DNA of 64,000 bases. Source: Cronobacter sakazakii. GTDB taxonomy: Bacteria > Pseudomonadota > Gammaproteobacteria > Enterobacterales > Enterobacteriaceae. The stretch spans positions 3,410,001 through 3,474,000 of the forward strand of contig NZ_CP011047.1 in NCBI RefSeq assembly GCF_000982825.1. The letters are read 5' to 3'. Position numbers and translations under genes: made by a program. Shown here piece after piece: positions 24,784 to 33,675 of the stretch. The stretch's first letter is position 1. Each line of letters begins with the position of its first letter. Below the pieces are notes generated by a model. The model was not told the origin of the DNA, did no database searches, and was given only the letters and a program-made list of their open reading frames with translations.

Positions 24784-26859
24784 TTATGTAGTCAACCTTA
24801 TATTCCATTGCAGCCAAGACAGATGGAAATATAATATATCATTTTTTCTGCTTGTGATTTGCTGATTACCCCCTTGGCCACTTAACCCTTTATTTTCGAA
24901 GGCCCACCAAACTCCAATAGGTGAATATTCAGGGTGGCGTAAAAATAGAGACTCATTCCAACCATACCCTGGCGGTTGAGGATTTTTCCCAGATACCTCC
25001 ATGCCACCTGCACCACACCGTTTGTACTGCGTTGATAGAAAATGATCTGTTTCATCCCTATATAGCTGCTCAATTGTTTTAGCCATATCGTAGCCGTATT
25101 CTTCATAAATAGTTTTTAATGCTTCTTTAGCATCTGAGGGGGTATAATGTCTATATATAGAAACTGATTGAACTTTCAAAGAGCCAAGAAAAAATATCGG
25201 ATGCATATGCCACAGCGATGGCCCCAGTTTTTCTGTGGTCACATCCTGCATCCAGACCATTTTGTCGAGGAAATCTTCACTGTATTGCTTCCATTCCGGT
25301 GCTTCTTTCTCCAGCGCGTTCAGGAACGGTTGCCAGATGGCGTCATCTTTTTTGAAATACCAGTCGCTGGGATGTCTGACGATTGTTTTCTGAATGACGT
25401 CCCGGTAGTCGGGATTATGCAGCGCTCTCCTGTATTCCATCGGAGAATAACTATCACTTCCGCTGTCAATTTTATCCAGCAGCCGCTGATAATTATGCCT
25501 CACCAGCGCATGGCTTGTGCGGGTATCACCGGTCGCCGTCTCGCAGAGTGCATTGATAAGACTGCGGAAAAACCCGACAGGCTGGTTTTCTCCATCCAGG
25601 TAATCAAAACTGGCTGGCTGGACAATTTCCGTTCTGAAACCCAGCTTTGCCAGATCATACTGTGATAAAAGCTGCGGCTCCGCCTGCCCTTTGGGTACGT
25701 AGGCATTTTCTGGCAAAAGTTGCCAGTATTCCTGCTTTGTGGATTTATCCGTTTCAGTAGTGACCTTACTCAGTGGCAGAATGCCTGTCCGCGTTGCCGA
25801 CGTCGTCCCTTTTGCAAAGGTGCCTTTCGCGACATCTTTTGTGTACAGCGCAAGCCCCGGTGAATACTTCAGCCAGAGCGGATTTTTCTCTCCCACTTTT
25901 TCTGGGTTGGTCAGGAATTTTTCCAGATTATCATCCATGCTCGTGCATTCGATATGTACCTGATAACGTGCCTCATAGCCGCCCTCTGTGGGGGCCTGGA
26001 AATACCCCATATGCCCGACGGGGTCGCCAGCCTTTATGGCAAACGGTTTACTGAGGCTGACCGTTTTATCAAATACCATGATCTCTTTCGCGGGAGGAAG
26101 CAGATGCGCCCACCACCCGGGGCCACTGCCCGGCGCGGGTTTTATGTTGTTATTATCGACCAGCATCCATACCCGTTGCCCGGCTTTCAGCTTTCCGCTG
26201 TCAGCATTCAGAGTTGCCAGCCCGTAAGTGCGCCCCCCGTGGGTGGAAGTCAGTGACTGATCGGAGGGATCCCAGGTCACAGGGATCCCCTTTTTGACCG
26301 TACCTGCATTCGCGGGTTTCTGGTCACTGCGGCTCAGGTCCATGATTAACCAGTCAGCTTCAGAATAACCGGACAGAGTGTCATGAGTGATCCAGTGGAC
26401 ATTGTTAGCGCTTTCATAGGCCGAGTACGGCGCCAGATGCATATACAGGGTATAAAAATGCAGCCCGCTTGTTTCTTTCTCACCCGGCTGGATATAGTGT
26501 TTTACCAGTACAAATGAACCCGAAAAATACAGCGGACCGGATTCCCACCCCAGCGTCAGGTAATCCCTGCAGACTCGATAAGCAACCACGTCCCCGTCTG
26601 CCATACAGCGAACCGGCTGCTCACCTTTATAAGCGACCGGGAAATCAATGCGTTCTGATGCCGCTTTGCCACTCAGTGCGCACCAGGGCGTGGTGACGTG
26701 AGTGATATGAATCCCGCCATGCCACATCCCGTTGCGGCCAATCGTATACTGGCCGGTTGATTCGCCCGCGAGATGCGAAAGAATATCGTCCAGACTGGCA
26801 AATTCATTCCCGCTCTTACCGGAGGGAACAGGCCAGGCAATTTTGGGTAATACAGGCAC
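24784..26859 (-). CDS. VgrG2 cargo: peptidoglycan-targeting effector with M23-like N-domain, C-terminus frameshifted
   Basis: The 691-residue frame starts at a GTG (26859) with GGGAGG 7 nt upstream, 13 nt after the vgrG2 stop. Residues about 40-330 look like a degenerate M23/LytM fold: WHGGIHITH in place of HxGxD (Asp replaced by His, about residue 51), ADGDVVAYRV, YTLYMHLAPY and YQVHIE. Residues about 560-690 form a second domain (YRDETDHFLSTQYKRCGAGG, PPGYGWNESLF, FENKGLSGQGGN). The natural C-terminus is lost. A 2-bp AT insertion near 24836 and a missing A in the run at 24785-24781 hide FPSVLAAMEYKVDYIKKKLG and the rest to a TGA at 24657, which overlaps the immunity ATG. Probably inactive. 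The second domain is unnamed. Confidence 0.75.
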   Translation of the reverse strand: MPVLPKIAWPVPSGKSGNEFASLDDILSHLAGESTGQYTIGRNGMWHGGIHITHVTTPWCALSGKAASERIDFPVAYKGEQPVRCMADGDVVAYRVCRDYLTLGWESGPLYFSGSFVLVKHYIQPGEKETSGLHFYTLYMHLAPYSAYESANNVHWITHDTLSGYSEADWLIMDLSRSDQKPANAGTVKKGIPVTWDPSDQSLTSTHGGRTYGLATLNADSGKLKAGQRVWMLVDNNNIKPAPGSGPGWWAHLLPPAKEIMVFDKTVSLSKPFAIKAGDPVGHMGYFQAPTEGGYEARYQVHIECTSMDDNLEKFLTNPEKVGEKNPLWLKYSPGLALYTKDVAKGTFAKGTTSATRTGILPLSKVTTETDKSTKQEYWQLLPENAYVPKGQAEPQLLSQYDLAKLGFRTEIVQPASFDYLDGENQPVGFFRSLINALCETATGDTRTSHALVRHNYQRLLDKIDSGSDSYSPMEYRRALHNPDYRDVIQKTIVRHPSDWYFKKDDAIWQPFLNALEKEAPEWKQYSEDFLDKMVWMQDVTTEKLGPSLWHMHPIFFLGSLKVQSVSIYRHYTPSDAKEALKTIYEEYGYDMAKTIEQLYRDETDHFLSTQYKRCGAGGMEVSGKNPQPPGYGWNESLFLRHPEYSPIGVWWAFENKGLSGQGGNQQITSRKNDILYFHLSWLQWNIRLTT

Positions 26860-26872
26860 TATTCAGCCTCCC

Positions 26873-29230
26873 TCAGTCGTTAAAAGCTTTGCTGCTCATG
26901 GTGTTTTCCTGAGTAATATCTTTCATGCTGGATTCAGGCGCTTCATGGGGAAGCGTTGCCCCCGTCCCCGTCACCAGATACGTCGCCACCTTCATCAGCA
27001 TGTCACCCTGCGAGCCGTGCTCAATGCCGCTTTTGCTCAGCTTCAGGTACGACCCGCCGCCGTTCAGCGTCAGCGTCTCCGGCGTGCTGATGACAATTTC
27101 ATCCTCATTACTTGTGATGGTGAAACGGTCACGCGCGAACAGTGACATCGTGTTGTGCTGCGCCTGTATCTCCACCTCACCCTGGTTTGCCACCACCTTC
27201 GCGCCGTCCTTATGCACAAACAGCCCCAGCGCCTTCTCCACCGTCACCGACAGGTTTTTCATCGCCCCCACATCCAGATGCTGACCGGCGTTTATCATCG
27301 TGTTTTTTGTGCTGGTCAGCTGCAGATGTTCCCCGGAGCTGAGCGCCACGCCCTGTGGCGCGCTCGCCAGCACCACTGCCGAGTGCAGCTGGGCCAGCCG
27401 GTCCTGCACCAGGTTCAGCTGCGTGCCGATATCGCAGGTCAGCGCCTCTGCCACCTTCGCCGCGTTGTTCAGCGCCTGCATCTCACTGTTCGCCTGATTT
27501 ATCTGGCTCAGCGTCTCTGTCATCGCCAGCACCGGGCCCTGCGCCTTCAGTTGCTCATGCGCCGACAGGTATATCCCCTTCGCCGCCCGCACCGCGCCGT
27601 ACTCATCCGTACGCAGCTCAAAACCCGTACCGCGCGCCTGCCGCTGCGCGTCCACCAGATGCCCCAGGTTCAGCTGCGTTTTGCCGTACTCCGTGGCGAG
27701 CTTGATGTGCTCCTGCCGCCGCTGGTCTTCCATCCGTAATTTGTTGTTCGCGGGCGTGCGCAGCACGTTGCGGGTGTGGTTGTCGCGCGTCACGTGGTCC
27801 GGGTGTGCCGAGTCATGCTGCGCGTGGGCGATGTACGGACGGTCCGGGTCGCCGCTGTCGAACGCCACCGATACTTCCGTACCGTCCAGCAGCGGCGCGT
27901 GCCAGCCGTAATTATCGCCCGCGTAGGGTTTTGCCAGCCGCAGCCACAGGTACGCGTAGCCCTGCTCGCGCCCGGTACGGTCAACATCCAGCTTCACCCG
28001 GTAACGCCCGGTCTCATCCAGCCAGGCGTAGATATCCCCCTTCTGCGTGCTCTCGACACGGGCGGGCAGCGTGCCCGAAATCACCGGCCGCCTGCGCAGC
28101 GGCGGGCGAAAACAGACCGTTTCGCTGTAGGGAATGCCCTCAAAATCCAGCAGAAAACTGGCACGGCGCGAACCGCGGCAGCGGATATGGGTAATGACGA
28201 TGCCTGCGGTCAGCGCCTCTGGCACGCTGCCGTCCACCTCCAGCATCTGACCGGGTAACAGATGCAGACTGGTGCTGCGCCCGGTCATCAGCGACTGTTC
28301 GTTGAGGAGACGCTCGTGGCGAAGCCTGGCGTAATACGCGCCGGTCTCCGGGCTGTTGGGGTCGCCTTCGGTCAGAAAAGGTTCGGCATAGTGATACACC
28401 TCACCCGTGGTGATGCCGTCCGTGCTGCTGACGGACTGCGTGCTGTCCTGTGGCGTCAGCGCCTCGCGGTAGTTATAGTCGCGGGTGGCAACGCTGCCGC
28501 TCACCACCTGATACGCGGTCCGTAGATCCCAGACGCTTTCCTGCCCGCTGTCGCTCATGCCTGACGGATGGCGCAGCGGCAGCGTCACGCCAAACTGGTA
28601 CTGTTCTGGCGAATCCATAAAGATCACGACATCCTGACCCAGACGGCTGTCCATTTCGAAACGCCAGAAAATACCCACTTCTGCCAGCAGGCGCTGAACG
28701 AACTCCAGATCGGTTTCTCGCCACTGGGTGATCAGTTCACGCTCAGGGTATTCGCGCAACAGCCGAAATTCGAAATCAGCGCCTTCCAGCTCATGCTCGC
28801 GCAGCACGTTTTCCACCACCTCAATCACCGACTGATTAAGGTAGATTTCACTGTGCCGGGTGTGGTGCATCAGGGCGATTCGCGGCACCAGCCGCAGCGT
28901 GTAATGCGTTTCGTCTGCTGAAGTCGAAACACGCCGGAACGACTGCACGACACCATAGACACTGCGCACCCCTGTAGCGGGCGCGCCGGTAAAAAGGGGT
29001 GTCTGAAAGGTAAATGAACCAGGTTTGAGCAACAGCGTGTCGCAGGCGATATCCGGGTTTTCACATGTAAGCGCAATGTCGTAGTACCAGGGCTTGCTGA
29101 GTGCCTCTTCAGCGCTGAAGCTCAACACATCAAGAAAATCATTACAGCCATGAATATCAACCCGATACCGCGACTGGCCCAGAAGCTGCGCCGCCTTTTG
29201 GCCGTTTTTTTCCATGATAGCGTCACTCAT
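26873..29230 (-). CDS. vgrG: VgrG2 (TssI), T6SS spike protein
   Basis: 785 residues from the ATG at 29230 (GGAG 7 nt upstream; an ATG three bases earlier is also possible). The gp27-like N-terminal half has YPERELITQWRETDLEFVQR, the OB-fold has GRYRVKLDVDRTGREQGYAY, and the C-terminal DUF2345-like needle runs about 590-750. Parts of the sequence are close to VgrG1 but the C-terminus differs, as expected for a different cargo. It follows hcp after a terminator, so it may have its own promoter or depend on read-through. The effector gene begins 13 nt after its stop. Confidence 0.95.
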   Translation of the reverse strand: MSDAIMEKNGQKAAQLLGQSRYRVDIHGCNDFLDVLSFSAEEALSKPWYYDIALTCENPDIACDTLLLKPGSFTFQTPLFTGAPATGVRSVYGVVQSFRRVSTSADETHYTLRLVPRIALMHHTRHSEIYLNQSVIEVVENVLREHELEGADFEFRLLREYPERELITQWRETDLEFVQRLLAEVGIFWRFEMDSRLGQDVVIFMDSPEQYQFGVTLPLRHPSGMSDSGQESVWDLRTAYQVVSGSVATRDYNYREALTPQDSTQSVSSTDGITTGEVYHYAEPFLTEGDPNSPETGAYYARLRHERLLNEQSLMTGRSTSLHLLPGQMLEVDGSVPEALTAGIVITHIRCRGSRRASFLLDFEGIPYSETVCFRPPLRRRPVISGTLPARVESTQKGDIYAWLDETGRYRVKLDVDRTGREQGYAYLWLRLAKPYAGDNYGWHAPLLDGTEVSVAFDSGDPDRPYIAHAQHDSAHPDHVTRDNHTRNVLRTPANNKLRMEDQRRQEHIKLATEYGKTQLNLGHLVDAQRQARGTGFELRTDEYGAVRAAKGIYLSAHEQLKAQGPVLAMTETLSQINQANSEMQALNNAAKVAEALTCDIGTQLNLVQDRLAQLHSAVVLASAPQGVALSSGEHLQLTSTKNTMINAGQHLDVGAMKNLSVTVEKALGLFVHKDGAKVVANQGEVEIQAQHNTMSLFARDRFTITSNEDEIVISTPETLTLNGGGSYLKLSKSGIEHGSQGDMLMKVATYLVTGTGATLPHEAPESSMKDITQENTMSSKAFND
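27694..28290. repeat. direct repeat, copy B (inside vgrG2)
   Basis: The source copy of the fragment at 22427-23022, same orientation, with few scattered differences. Confidence 0.85.
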
Positions 29231-29424
29231 CATCCCTCTCCTTTATCGTCTCAACAATTCCATGACGGCCTCTTGTCATAAAAGGAGCGGCGGTCGCTGT
29301 CGTCGTTGCAGCATGTTTCGCTCCCTGATATGCCCTTAAATATGCTACCGCCCGTCGCTATGGCCCTTAGCGCACCGGGCGATTGATTCAGACTTTTTTG
29401 CGCAGCGCCCCGCAGGACGCTGTG

Positions 29425-29452
29425 CAAAAAAGCAGACGGTCTCCCGTCTGCT
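29425..29452 (-). terminator. hcp terminator
   Basis: On the minus strand a perfect 9-bp stem (29452-29444 with 29439-29431) with a 4-nt loop is followed by six T residues, 8 nt after the hcp stop. It would give hcp a separate abundant transcript and reduce expression of vgrG2 and everything downstream. Confidence 0.9.
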
Positions 29453-29459
29453 GGCAGGG

Positions 29460-29951
29460 TCAGGCAGTGGTACGTTCGTTCCACGAATCGGAATGGATGA
29501 TGTTGCCGTCCTTGTAGGTCCAGGTGATTTTTTCGTAGCGCAGCTCAATGCGCTCAAGATGGTTGTGCTTCTCCTTCGAGGGCTCCTTGATGTCGTGCAT
29601 CAGCGGTGCCACTTTCACCAGCTTCACGTTCTCAAGCTTCGTGTTGAAATACTCCACCTCCTGGCCCGCGTCGTTGATGCGGTACCATTTAAACTCCGCC
29701 GACTTCAGGGTCTGGCCGGTGGTCACCGCCTTGTACAGATACGGGCTGGAGGCGTCGATTTCCTTGGTGAACAGGAACGGCGTGTGGATACGGGTGCCGG
29801 TCAGCTTGCCGGTGTTGTTGTCGGTCGGGATGTACAGCGAGTGCTCCTGCGCCACCACCTCGATGCTGCCCTCGCGGTCCTTCACATCAACGGAACCCTT
29901 GATGTCCGCGCCACCGTCGTCCTTCAGCCAGAGATAAACAGGAATTGCCAT
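29460..29951 (-). CDS. hcp: Hcp (TssD), T6SS inner-tube protein
   Basis: 163-residue tube subunit that stacks as hexameric rings inside the TssBC sheath and is secreted. It starts MAIPVYLWLKDDGGADIKGS, with SIEVVAQEHSLYIPTDN, HTPFLFTKEIDASSPYLYKA and RYEKITWTYKDGNIIHSDSW, all typical of the enterobacterial Hcp family. A strong terminator follows, consistent with high production. clpV (tssH), which often follows hcp in related loci, is missing here. Confidence 0.96.
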   Translation of the reverse strand: MAIPVYLWLKDDGGADIKGSVDVKDREGSIEVVAQEHSLYIPTDNNTGKLTGTRIHTPFLFTKEIDASSPYLYKAVTTGQTLKSAEFKWYRINDAGQEVEYFNTKLENVKLVKVAPLMHDIKEPSKEKHNHLERIELRYEKITWTYKDGNIIHSDSWNERTTA

Positions 29952-29965
29952 GGGATTGTCTCCAT

Positions 29966-31627
29966 TTAAGGTTGAGTACCGCTCTCATCCTGTGAGGGCG
30001 GCAGGGGAATGTCCGGCAGCCGGCAGGCGTCCGCCTGCGGCACCAGACTGATTTCAACGCGACGGTTCAGCGCCCGCCCTTCTGCCGTGGTGTTGGGCAC
30101 CGCCGGGCGGCTTTCGCCGTAGCCCTGCACCGCAAAGCAGCTCTCCGGCACATCGCCGGTGTCGCGCATCCAGTTGCGCACCGCTTCGGCGCGCTTAAGC
30201 GACAACTGCTGGTTAGCGCGTTCGTCGCCCACATCGTCGGTATGCCCGGCGACCACAATCAGCCAGCCCGGCCTGGCCTTAATGCCCACCAGCGCGTTCA
30301 CCAGCACTTTCGTGGAGCCGGATTTCAGCCGCCACTGACCGGTACCGAACAGCGAAAGCGCGTCCAGGCGGATCGTCTGTGGCGCTGGGCTGGTTGGTGC
30401 AGAAGGAGGAACATAACCATCAATCGCCTGCTGTAACGCCAGCCAAAGCCGCTGCCCGGTGTACAGGCCCAGTCCGTAACGCTGAGGTTCTCCCTGGCGC
30501 TGCCAGCGCTCAAGAAGCAAAGCGTCACGTTTAAGTACGCTCAGCGATTGCGCTTTAGGCGCAGTGTGGCCCATAGGGATCGCGTGCCAGCGCGCCAGAT
30601 CGCCGCCGATTTGCTGAATCAGCCGTTGATTGTTGGCAACAGAAAAGGCCAGGGCGGCCAGGGCGCAGCACAAAAGAAGCGCGGTAGCGCGACGGCCCGT
30701 TTTCCCGCCTGGCATCGGCGCCGTGTAGGGCGTAAGAAGTGCCAGCAGCGGATCGGCAAATAAAGAGGCAGGCACTGCGCTGCCTTCGCTGACAGAGAGC
30801 TGCAAACAGGTACGTTGATATAGCCATTTTGACCATAGTGCCTGGCTATCCGAATCCATAGCACCTATACGGAACGCCACCGCAAAAGGGAGTACAGGAG
30901 GAAAAACGCGGTCAGCTTTGCTTAGTTCATTGATGACAACCTGCCTGATAAAAGCAAAAGCTTCTTTGAGCACTGGAAACGCCATAAGACGATTTTCTGT
31001 CTGCAGCCATTCATCAAGCGATGCCTGCGGCGCGTTTTCAGGACAAACAAAAGGCTTATCGCCGCGCACGATAGTCCAGGGCGTTTCAGGGCCGGAGAGA
31101 CGGCAATTAAGCAGTACCGGTAGCGGAAAACCAGTCAGCAAAGTGACTTGCCGGATTGCCTGGCGTACCGTTTTAAGCCCGGCGCGTAAAACAGCCTCAT
31201 CTTGATGCTTATCCGCAAGGCAGCAATACATCACCGCCAGTTGCCCCACCAGCGCGGGTTGGTGAGCCTGCAACATGCGAACCACCGTTTGTAGTTCGCT
31301 GACATTGTCGACACGCAGCCAGCAGCCTTGTGCGGTATGGCGAATCGGCTGGGTAGAAAACAGCTGCTCTAGTCCATCCCCGCACACCAGTACAAGCGGT
31401 CCCAACAGGGAATCAGGAAGTGAGTTAATGACCGGGGAAGCTTGCGATGAGGGAATATCACGCGGGCGTGCCACCCACATAATCCGACTGGCAGCAGCCA
31501 CCAGCAGCAGACTTAGTAGTCCTTTAATGGCAACCGACAGCGGAATGAAACACCACAGCAGCCACAGCAATGCCGCAAGGCAAATCAGTAAAGGCGGGAG
31601 CATGGAGAGAATGAGCGGCTTGCGCAT
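29966..31627 (-). CDS. OmpA-domain membrane protein of the T6SS (TagL-type)
   Basis: 553 residues from MRKPLILSMLPPLLICLAAL (31627), 1 nt after the tssL stop; the frame is open further upstream only inside tssL. Two membrane helices lie at about 8-50, a soluble domain follows, then a further helix near 335-352 (ALLLCCALAALAFSV). The C-terminal OmpA-like peptidoglycan-binding domain (about 440-535) has GHTDDVGDERANQQLSLKRA and GRALNRRVEISLV. It anchors the TssJLM complex to the cell wall when TssL itself lacks this domain, as here. Confidence 0.85.
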   Translation of the reverse strand: MRKPLILSMLPPLLICLAALLWLLWCFIPLSVAIKGLLSLLLVAAASRIMWVARPRDIPSSQASPVINSLPDSLLGPLVLVCGDGLEQLFSTQPIRHTAQGCWLRVDNVSELQTVVRMLQAHQPALVGQLAVMYCCLADKHQDEAVLRAGLKTVRQAIRQVTLLTGFPLPVLLNCRLSGPETPWTIVRGDKPFVCPENAPQASLDEWLQTENRLMAFPVLKEAFAFIRQVVINELSKADRVFPPVLPFAVAFRIGAMDSDSQALWSKWLYQRTCLQLSVSEGSAVPASLFADPLLALLTPYTAPMPGGKTGRRATALLLCCALAALAFSVANNQRLIQQIGGDLARWHAIPMGHTAPKAQSLSVLKRDALLLERWQRQGEPQRYGLGLYTGQRLWLALQQAIDGYVPPSAPTSPAPQTIRLDALSLFGTGQWRLKSGSTKVLVNALVGIKARPGWLIVVAGHTDDVGDERANQQLSLKRAEAVRNWMRDTGDVPESCFAVQGYGESRPAVPNTTAEGRALNRRVEISLVPQADACRLPDIPLPPSQDESGTQP

Positions 31628-31628
31628 G

Positions 31629-32315
31629 TCAATGCAGCTCCGGAAGTTCAGCAGACAGGAGCGCCTGAAGCCAGAGATGCCCGCACCACCAGGCGATAAC
31701 GGTGATGATGACCGAAACCAGGATCCAGAATCCGACAGAACGCAGCAGGTTATAACGCCGTTTTTTTGTTTCGCGAACAACCAGAGAAATATCGCTCTTC
31801 ACCGGCGGCACCCGCGCACTCAGGGCATTTAACGTTTCCTCTCGCTGAGTTTGGCTGACGGTTTTCACACCGTAAAGCCCCTGAAAACCCAGCGAAAGAA
31901 CACGGTGGTAGCAGGTTAAGACGGCCTGTAATGGCGCGGGCTGGCGTAATACTTCTGCAATGCGATCCCAGAGCGCCTCGCCTGCACGTAAGGATCCAAA
32001 GTATTTAGCTTGCAGGGGGGCCATTCGCCATTCTCGCTGGCCTTCATCGGTTATCACCAGTTCCCCGTCCTCCCTCAGCGCTGGTTTGCGGCTCATCACC
32101 GTTTCATCCAGTAGCGCGCACTGAGCATATGAAATGTGTTCTATGCTGGCATCGTCATAGCCCGCCTGTTTAAGCGCTTCGCGTACGCTTTCCACCTGGG
32201 CGCAGCAGGTCTTGTACAGCGATTTTCCATCAGGGACAGAAGCGCCATAGCGCAACATCGTGACTGTTAGCCACGTATCGGCCATCAATTGATCAATGTC
32301 GATTTCTTCTCTCAT
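31629..32315 (-). CDS. tssL: TssL (DotU) inner-membrane protein
   Basis: 228 residues. The N-terminal cytoplasmic DotU domain contains ISYAQCALLDETVMSRK and WRMAPLQAKYFGSLRAGEAL; one membrane anchor near the C-terminus reads SVGFWILVSVIITVIAWWCG. It has no peptidoglycan-binding extension; that function is in the adjacent OmpA protein. It overlaps tssK by 4 nt. Confidence 0.95.
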   Translation of the reverse strand: MREEIDIDQLMADTWLTVTMLRYGASVPDGKSLYKTCCAQVESVREALKQAGYDDASIEHISYAQCALLDETVMSRKPALREDGELVITDEGQREWRMAPLQAKYFGSLRAGEALWDRIAEVLRQPAPLQAVLTCYHRVLSLGFQGLYGVKTVSQTQREETLNALSARVPPVKSDISLVVRETKKRRYNLLRSVGFWILVSVIITVIAWWCGHLWLQALLSAELPELH

Positions 32316-33661
32316 GAGCGCAGCACCGCAAACAGTTCAATTTCAAGCGCGCCCAGCAGAGACGGTACATAAAACATGCATACGCCCTGCTCCAGCATGT
32401 CGCGCGCGGCCGCGCTTTCCATATCCAGCGCAAAATAGTGATTTTCCAGGCGCACCGGCAGCGCAGCAGGCATGCGCATCACCGGAATCAGCGGTATGCC
32501 ATTCAGCGCGTTGATGGAAACTGCGTTTACTTCATCCGGGGAGCCGGCTTTACAGAGTTCAGGAAAACGTTCGGCAATTTGCCAGGCAGGGATATCAGAT
32601 CGTACAGAAAGATAGAAATCAGCCTCTTCCCGCAAGCGCATGTCATGCAGCGAGGTTTTCCAGGTCAGTTCATCCATCCGTGTCATTGGCAGCGCGATAA
32701 CCCGTGACGGCAGGCTCGCTTCCAGCAATTCGGTTATCAGATCAAATAAACGGGGAAAAGTGTGCTCCGGCTCGGCGTGGTCGTATCCGGGAATAATGTC
32801 CAGATCGTGTTCGAGTGAAAACGTCAGCATGCTGCCTGCGAGCCGTGCCAGTTCAGCCCAGACCTGTTCAGGATGACGAGCCGGAAAGCGTTCATATTCG
32901 CTCAGCACGCGCGCATGGGAATTGAGGGCATTAAGCAACCAGAACAACGACACATCCGCGACAGCAAAATCAGCAAGCCGCTCGTTGCTTTCACGACGCA
33001 TAGACATTAATCGCTGGCGGCGGGAGCGCAACTGGCGATTCAGCAACACCAGACGCTCCTGTAACATCGCGCTTGCGGAAAATAACGCCATTGGAGGAAT
33101 AAAACTCGCGTCCTGTCGCCAGCCGCCTTGCCCGTCACGAACCAGTCGACTGACAGGACAGGTTTGCCAGGATTCATTACTTTCATGCCCAAAGCGTAAA
33201 GAGAGATTAAAGTGCGCCACGGCAACAGACTCTTCTTCGGGTCCAAATGCATCGGGCAGTGAAACCCACTCCTCGCGGTAGCGTAACGGACGCTCAGAGA
33301 CGAAAGAGGCTTTCTGCACGTTTATAATGCCGGGCTGCATCAGTGGCAGAGCCAGCAGTAAAGTAATGCTATCTTGCCCTGCCAGCTCATGCGGGTTGAG
33401 TTCGCGGGGTTGCGGCGGAAGGTCGCTGTTCAGCGTATCTACCAGCGTGCCATCGGGGAGCCATAAACGCAGAGCGCGCACCTGAATACGTCCGGAAGCA
33501 AGCAGCTCGTCATCCAGTTCAACGCGCTCTACGCCCCACGGAAACGGTGATGACAGCCCCAACACCCCGGCATTGGTGAACGCCTCCCAGGCAGACTGTT
33601 GCTGAAATTGCTGAGGGGACAGCAGCGCCCCCTCGTTCCACAGTGGTCGAAATATCTTCAT
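32312..33661 (-). CDS. tssK: TssK baseplate-membrane complex adaptor
   Basis: 449 residues from MKIFRPLWNEGALLSPQQFQ (33661), the canonical TssK N-terminus with the WxEGxxLxPQHFQ-like motif. It joins the TssFG wedge to TssLM. The family block ALPLMQPGIINVQKASFVSE and the C-terminal domain YFALDMESAAARDML are present. A longer in-frame start at 33679 would overlap tssC and is less likely. The gene sits 14 nt after tssC. Confidence 0.94.
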   Translation of the reverse strand: MKIFRPLWNEGALLSPQQFQQQSAWEAFTNAGVLGLSSPFPWGVERVELDDELLASGRIQVRALRLWLPDGTLVDTLNSDLPPQPRELNPHELAGQDSITLLLALPLMQPGIINVQKASFVSERPLRYREEWVSLPDAFGPEEESVAVAHFNLSLRFGHESNESWQTCPVSRLVRDGQGGWRQDASFIPPMALFSASAMLQERLVLLNRQLRSRRQRLMSMRRESNERLADFAVADVSLFWLLNALNSHARVLSEYERFPARHPEQVWAELARLAGSMLTFSLEHDLDIIPGYDHAEPEHTFPRLFDLITELLEASLPSRVIALPMTRMDELTWKTSLHDMRLREEADFYLSVRSDIPAWQIAERFPELCKAGSPDEVNAVSINALNGIPLIPVMRMPAALPVRLENHYFALDMESAAARDMLEQGVCMFYVPSLLGALEIELFAVLRS

Positions 33662-33675
33662 TCCATCTCCGCCCG

